Below, one piece after another: positions 59,216 to 64,000 of a stretch of DNA of 64,000 nucleotides; positions within the stretch are counted from its first letter, which is position 1, and every line of letters starts with the position of its first letter. A program made the translations under genes and the position numbers. Origin of the DNA: Panicum virgatum. Lineage: Eukaryota > Streptophyta > Magnoliopsida > Poales > Poaceae. Where the stretch lies: the NCBI RefSeq assembly GCF_016808335.1, contig NC_053149.1, forward strand, positions 57,155,922-57,219,921. Direction: 5' to 3'. The notes below the pieces were generated by a model that was given only the letters and a program-made list of their open reading frames with translations, was not told the DNA's origin and made no database searches.

Positions 59216-60183
59216 GCACTTTTTTCATTTTTATATTAAAATAAAATAAAATTTCAAAAATATATGTTGAATAGGAAAATTTTTAAAAATGGGTGTCTGT
59301 CGCCCCATCCAGTGGGCGACAGGACCTAAATATAAAAAAAAATTACATTTAGGTCTTGTCGTCGAGGGCCATTAAACAGTGAACTTGTAAATCGATATAA
59401 AATCGTAAAAAAATCAAAAAAAAATACAAACTCAACTGTTCTGCATTCTATGAAACAAGATCTACAACTTTTGTTACATAAAGTTTTTCATTTGATCAAT
59501 GTATCTTGCTCTATTTTAAATACTAGTTTAATGCACTTTTATTTAAATATCAAGATCCATCCTTTGGATGCATGTCATCTTTGGCCAGAGTGTTGCATAT
59601 GGTGAGCATAGAGTTGTACAAAATTGGTAGGCCCAGAAAACATTTCTAGAATAAGTTTTTAAATTAGATCTTGCAATATGTCTAGTTTAAATGAGTTATT
59701 TATCCATGTTGCTATATAAATTATTAGAAGCCATAACTTTTAAAATACCATTATTTTATTTCCTAAGAGCTATAAAAAAAAGTTTGGTAAATTTTAGATA
59801 AGCACAACTAGACCAAATGAATTATTTTAGATTTTTCTAGGTACAAGAACTATTTTTCTTGATTTAGATACATTGAACAAATGAAAAAATTTATGTAACA
59901 AAAGTTGTAGATATTATTTCATAGAATCCAGAATAGTTGAGTTTGTATTTTTTCCGATTTGTATACGATTTTACAAGTTTACTGTTTAATGGTGCCTGGG
60001 CGCCAAGATCTAAATGTAATTTTTGTTTTACATTTAAGTCATGTCGCCCACTGAATGGGCGACAGTCACCCTGTCGCCCATTAGGGGGCTAATGGGCGAC
60101 AGACACCCATTTTTGAAAATTTCCCTATTCGACATATATTTTTGAAATTTTGTTTTTTTAATATAAAAATGAAAAAAAAAGGC
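59216..60183. mobile_element. foldback Mutator-like element
   Basis: The 968 bp element has very long inverted ends: the left begins GCACTTTTTTCATTTTTATA and includes ATGGGTGTCTGTCGCCC, and the right mirrors this. Matching segments reach inwards for about 250-300 bp, including ACAACTTTTGTTACA on the left and its complement on the right. The 9 bp duplication CAACGCCGG is exact at 59207-59215 and 60184-60192. No coding sequence. Confidence 0.92.
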
Positions 60184-60192
60184 CAACGCCGG

Positions 60193-60743
60193 CTCTGGCC
60201 ATTTCAGTCGAGCGATCCCGCACGTGGCACCCGCGCGGTCGGGTGCGCACGTTTCTGCTGGGAGAAGCCCGAAGCGAGTGCGCGGTAGCAGGGCGAGCGC
60301 GACTGCGCGCGGCGAGAATGGCGCGACGAGCAACACTGCAACAGCACCGCGAGGAGCGCCGGATCGATCGTGTGGCGTGTGAGGCCGGATCAAGACTCAA
60401 GACGGTCCCAGCACCACCACTCCACCAGGGAGAGTGGCCGGAGTCTGACGGGAAATGCTCTGCGCAGGCACAATCCGTGAACGAGGGCAGCTCGATGCAG
60501 CTGCTATCTTCTCAACTGATGGCGGCCTGATGCATGGACACCAAAGGCAGGGGGTACTAGTAATCCGGCGAGAGAGAACTGGACGAAAAAAAAAAAGAGA
60601 AAAAGAACAGCTGCCGGCTGTTTGCCGCTTTGGGCACCAATGATTTCATGTGTCGTCAATCTAAAAGATGCAATCTTTCCTTTTCTCTTTTAGATAGAGA
60701 GGCGCTTTTGCTCCGAGATCTGTGCTGGCATGACTTGATGCTT
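60193..60743. other. intergenic DNA, no gene seen
   Basis: Moderately GC-rich to about 60540. A small open frame at 60243-60530 has no recognisable domain. Confidence 0.45.
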
Positions 60744-60746
60744 TTA

Positions 60747-61022
60747 TGGCGGTCCCAATCCAGACTCTACCATGGAATCTAAGCTTCATATTTATTATGT
60801 TTTGCTGATGTGACAGTATATTTATAGAAGAGTGAGGGAGAGAAATCAAGACTCCAAGTCTTATTTAGACTCCAAGTCTTTACGCAAATCAAGAATGAAT
60901 GTGAGAGAGACAAGTGGGTCATATAAACTAAAGTAACACACTTTGCATTGAAAAATATAATTTCTTGTGATAGAGTTTTTGAGACTTAGACTTTATGAGT
61001 GGAGTCTGCATTGGGACTGCCC
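60747..61022. mobile_element. Tourist-like MITE
   Basis: The 276 bp element has inverted ends TGGCGGTCCCAATCCAGACT and AGTCTGCATTGGGACTGCCC and the 3 bp duplication TTA at 60744-60746 and 61023-61025, the Harbinger/Tourist signature. The interior has repeats of GACTCCAAGTCTT. Confidence 0.85.
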
Positions 61023-61025
61023 TTA

Positions 61026-61332
61026 CAGTTGACAAGAGTCCTGCTGGAGTCTTGTAAACTGATAAGACTGTAACTTGACGATCTGTGCCTCCACGTCTGA
61101 ACACGACGCACATACACTGCTCTCACTGTCTCACATGAGTGCTCCCGATAACAGAGCCGGTAAACCAAACATGCAATGCTTGCTAGGCGTCGCTTGGAAG
61201 TGGTACCAAAGCATACGCATTGCAATCGCGTGACACCAACTCGAGCTCATGATCAATGCCCACGTGGAGCGAGCGACGGGCATTTAAAATCTCACGCTGC
61301 CGAGATGCTGCCCAGGCCACGGCCGAAAATTA
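61026..61332. other. intergenic DNA between two Harbinger-type elements
   Basis: I see no gene or bounded repeat here. Confidence 0.4.
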
Positions 61333-62555
61333 GACCGACTCCAACAACCAAGTGTAAAATTGGAAGGCAAACGAGCCTTTGTTTCGCGTGAACAGTAGTT
61401 CCCATTTCTCTCTCATCCAACCGGCTCCAACAGAGAGGCAGAGCAATCGCATTCGCCCGCCGCGGCCCCTTGTCGCCCTCCTCCGCCGTCGCCCCTGTCG
61501 TCGGCCATGCGGCGGGGCTTCGACGCCTCCGCGGGGGACCCCTTCTCGCCCTCCGCCGCCGCCGCCGCGCGGGGGCAGGATCGCCCCGCGCTCCGCTTCC
61601 CGTGCTACCTTCTCTGGGTCGACATGGTGGAGGAGCTCCGCGAGTACTTCGCCGCGACCACCCTCGCCGATCGCGCCGCACACGCGGGGCTGGGCAAGGC
61701 CATCGGCGTCCACGAGCTGGGCGGCCACTTCGCAGGGCGCAGGAGCTTCCGCGCCGCGATCGATGACATCAAGGCCAGCACGCGGGACCTGGCGGCCGCG
61801 CAAGTGCCGAAGATCCGGCACATGGCCGATGACTAGGGCTGGCCCGTCCGCCGCCTGGACGCATCCGCCACCGTCCGCGCCCGCCTCAGTGGGGCGGGCC
61901 CCGCCGCGGAGTCGGCCTCCTAGGAGCGCGACGTGCGCGGGCCGGGGCTCGCGGCCATCCGGAGCTTCCTGCGCGACAGCTGCAGCGGCAGTGCCACCAG
62001 TGGCGACGACGAGACGGCGGAGCGGATGGCCGCGGCTGCGCCTCGCCTCCTCTGCAGGCGAAGGCGCGGCCTCCTCCTCCTCGGCGGGCGCGAACGGGGA
62101 GGCCGTTGTGCTCGGGGCGGGAAGCGACACGGCGTGGCGGGACGAGGACGGGGTCGCCGACGCCGGCCCCCGAAGCGGCGGCGGGAGGCTACTGGTCGTC
62201 CCGGATGACGTCGAGGAGGGTGCGCGCCGCGGCAGCGGCGGCGGCGGCCATGGCGGAGGCGAGCCTGACCGCCGCCCGGCGCCCCGCCGCGAGGTCGTCC
62301 TCGTCACGGAGCTTGAGCAGGTCGCGGAGGTTGCAGGACCCCACCGCCCCCTCTCTGGCTCCTCCTCCACCGGCGGCGTGGCAGAGCGTCTCCACGAATG
62401 CATCGGAGGAGTGATGGATTGCAATTTTACCTCTCCTCTCTCCTCGAAGGCACTTTGCCTCGCGGGTTTGGCTCGTCTGTTGGACGACATGCCTCGTGTG
62501 AATAGTGGCGACGGGAGAGGCAAAATGCGTTTGCCTGCTCTCGTTGGACTCAGTC
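61333..62555. mobile_element. Harbinger-like element with GC-rich, possibly captured, interior
   Basis: The 1223 bp element has ends GACCGACTCCAAC and GTTGGACTCAGTC (imperfect inverted copies) and the TTA duplication at 61330-61332 and 62556-62558. No transposase is present. The interior (about 61440-62450) is GC-rich and resembles host coding DNA more than transposon DNA. Longer inverted similarity near the ends (GTGAACAGTAG left, CTATTCACAC right) supports one unit. Confidence 0.75.
61507..61836 (+). CDS. 109-residue ORF inside the Harbinger-like element, unknown
   Basis: An ATG frame encodes MRRGFDASAGDPFSPSAAAA, then a compact middle (LLWVDMVEELREYFAATTLA) and ends KIRHMADD. Composition is protein-like, with charged amphipathic stretches, and the frame continues recognisably after the stop only with difficulty. 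I do not recognise the family. It may be a piece of a host gene picked up by the element, or chance in GC-rich DNA. Transcription is not indicated by anything visible. Confidence 0.35.
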   Translation: MRRGFDASAGDPFSPSAAAAARGQDRPALRFPCYLLWVDMVEELREYFAATTLADRAAHAGLGKAIGVHELGGHFAGRRSFRAAIDDIKASTRDLAAAQVPKIRHMADD

Positions 62556-62558
62556 TTA

Positions 62559-62980
62559 ACCCAATCGCCTGCGCCCCTGTTCATACCTCGCGCGCCATGA
62601 CTTCCATCAATGCGAGGCCCTCTGCGTGCACCAAATTTCATCATGCACACTGCGCCAGTGCGCGCGCTCTCTCCCCCTGCGCCCTTCACTCTGCCCGCGA
62701 TCACCGCCGCGTCCCCAACCCGATCGCTCGCTCACCCTGTCACCCACACTGACTCATTTCATTCATCTCGTCCTGTCCAAGATGCCTCTGCCTGTTCGGC
62801 TGTTCCCATTTGCTTTCTGACACTGCTCGGCGCAACAACCCGATTGCCCCACGCAGCCGGTGGTCGCTAGATCGGCGCCGGCTTATAAATAAGTGGGGGC
62901 GCACCGGAACGCACACAGTGCCGGATCGTGGTAGCTAGTGGCTCGCTAGCCAACACGGCCACCGACGGTCTTCGTCCCCG
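62559..62980 (+). promoter_or_regulatory. promoter and 5' UTR of the E6-like gene
   Basis: A TATA box (TATAAATA, 62884-62891) in the context GGCTTATAAATAAGTGGGGG lies 97 bp before the start codon, a normal plant spacing once a short 5' UTR is allowed. The Harbinger-like element ends about 330 bp upstream of this TATA box. Confidence 0.7.
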
Positions 62981-63892
62981 ATGGCTTCCCCTGCTCGCCA
63001 CCTCTTCCTCGTCGCATTATTGGCCGTGCTCGCCGTCACGGCGGAAGCGTGGGGCGGTGGCCGCTTCTTCTTCAGCAAGACCACGCGCGCCGAACCCGCC
63101 GTCGAGCCTGAGAAGGCGGCGGCGGCCGGCAGCACCACGCCGGACGCGGCGGAGCCTAATGCGGCGCCGGCGTTCCCCCGGCCATCGAGCAGCGGCAGCG
63201 GCCGCGGGTACGGGCTCTACGGCCGCCCCGAGGAGAACTACCCGCCCAACTACTTCCGCCGCGGCGTGCACCGCAACGCCGAGAAGCTGACGACAGCGGC
63301 GGCAGCGACCGACGTGCCGGCCGCCACCCGTACGGCCGAGGGCGCGGCGGTGCCCGCGGGAGGCGGCCGCGGCGACCGCGCCCAGCAGTACCCGGAGGAC
63401 GGCAGCGGCGGGGGCCGGCCGCCGACCAACGTGCCGGCTACCGCTTCGTATACCGAGGAGGAGGCGGCCCCCGCGCGAGGCGCCGGGGACCTCGACGGCG
63501 TCCAGCCCTACCCGGAAGACGGCAGCGGCAGGGGCCGGCCGCCGTGGTACTACACGGCCTTCCGCGGCGGCAGGCGGCAGCAGGGGCAGGAGGACCAGCA
63601 GCGGGACTACGGGATGAGCGACACGCGGCTGTACCAGAACGGCCGGTACTACTACGACGTGGACGCCGGCAGATACGGCTACGGCCGCGAGTCGAACCCC
63701 ATGCGGAAGCGCCCTGAGGACGAGGAGGAGTTCGCCGGCTCCGGGTACGGCCGTCCCGGCGTTGCCGGCGGCGGCAGGCGCGGGGGGTACGGCAATGCGG
63801 CGGCGGGTTACCCGCGGTACGGCAACGACGACGAGTTCAAGAATCCAGACGGCTTCCAGGAGGAAGGCCGGAACGGACGATACGTTCCATGA
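62981..63892 (+). CDS. secreted E6-like protein
   Basis: A single-exon frame of 303 residues. The N-terminus MASPARHLFLVALLAVLAVT plus AEAWG is a clear secretion signal, cleaved probably after residue 22 or 23. The mature protein is rich in Gly, Arg, Tyr and Pro. Diagnostic for plant E6-like proteins (named after a cotton fibre transcript) is YGMSDTRLYQNGRYYYDVDA near residue 210. Two copies of YPEDGSG-GRPP lie upstream of it, and Gly/Tyr-rich repeats (GYGRPGVAGGGRRGGYGN) follow. The family is extracellular, presumably cell-wall associated; its biochemical role is unknown. A TATA box lies 97 bp upstream. No damage seen. Confidence 0.88.
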   Translation: MASPARHLFLVALLAVLAVTAEAWGGGRFFFSKTTRAEPAVEPEKAAAAGSTTPDAAEPNAAPAFPRPSSSGSGRGYGLYGRPEENYPPNYFRRGVHRNAEKLTTAAAATDVPAATRTAEGAAVPAGGGRGDRAQQYPEDGSGGGRPPTNVPATASYTEEEAAPARGAGDLDGVQPYPEDGSGRGRPPWYYTAFRGGRRQQGQEDQQRDYGMSDTRLYQNGRYYYDVDAGRYGYGRESNPMRKRPEDEEEFAGSGYGRPGVAGGGRRGGYGNAAAGYPRYGNDDEFKNPDGFQEEGRNGRYVP

Positions 63893-64000
63893 GCATGAAG
63901 GGAAGACGAAGCCTGCTTGTACTAGTAAGTCGTAACGTGCGCAGTGTGCTGCCGCTTCCAGTAGTGATCGTATCGTGCGCTCCGTGCTCCATTGCAGAGT
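63893..64000 (+). other. 3' UTR of the E6-like gene
   Basis: Short stretch after the stop codon to the window end; no polyadenylation signal is recognised within it. Confidence 0.5.

Noticed and set aside
61330..62752. 397- and 457-codon frames on opposite strands
   Set aside because: Both run through transposon ends and mutually overlap; only the 109-codon ATG frame at 61507 is worth noting.

Overview
The window is nuclear DNA of a flowering plant, almost certainly a grass. Genes carry spliced introns with GT/AG borders, first exons are very GC-rich, and the repeats are typical of grass genomes (copia and gypsy-type LTR elements, Mutator-like, hAT-like and Tourist/Harbinger-like elements with clean target-site duplications, LINE tails, a probable Helitron). 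I cannot name the species. I found no bacterial features and no RNA gene.

Layout. 1-6331: decayed copia retrotransposon on the minus strand, cut by the window edge. 8332-12899: nested insertions (small copia-type solo LTR split by a 3.57 kb solo LTR, then a truncated LINE). 13670-14298 (-): first two coding exons of a VOZ transcription factor; its zinc-finger exons are not found. 15661-20244 (+): complete seven-exon medium-chain reductase of the RTN4IP1 type. 23110-28809 (-): NTF2-like gene with a UVR motif, whose intron holds a non-autonomous LTR element (23837-28238). 29335-35891: probable Helitron carrying gene fragments, including a broken CSA/ERCC8 copy. 36339-40318: small DNA transposons and LINE tails. 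40616-41794 (+): intact two-exon O-methyltransferase. 42460-52614 (-): complete ten-exon auxin response factor of the ARF3/ETTIN type with two tasiR-ARF target sites and a copia element in intron 6. 53839-56980: second non-autonomous LTR element related to the first. 59216-62555: three TIR elements. 62981-63892 (+): secreted E6-like protein.

The genes do not form a pathway; this is ordinary gene-plus-transposon grass chromatin. The VOZ gene close to a tasiR-ARF-regulated ARF matches what I remember of rice chromosome 1 and its chromosome 5 duplicate, which needs checking. The best leads are the nested insertion history, the two LTR elements that share LTR sequence but use different primer sites and carry related internal tandem arrays, the Helitron with a pseudogenised DNA-repair gene, and the two tasiR-ARF sites. 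I saw no convincing undescribed biochemical system.
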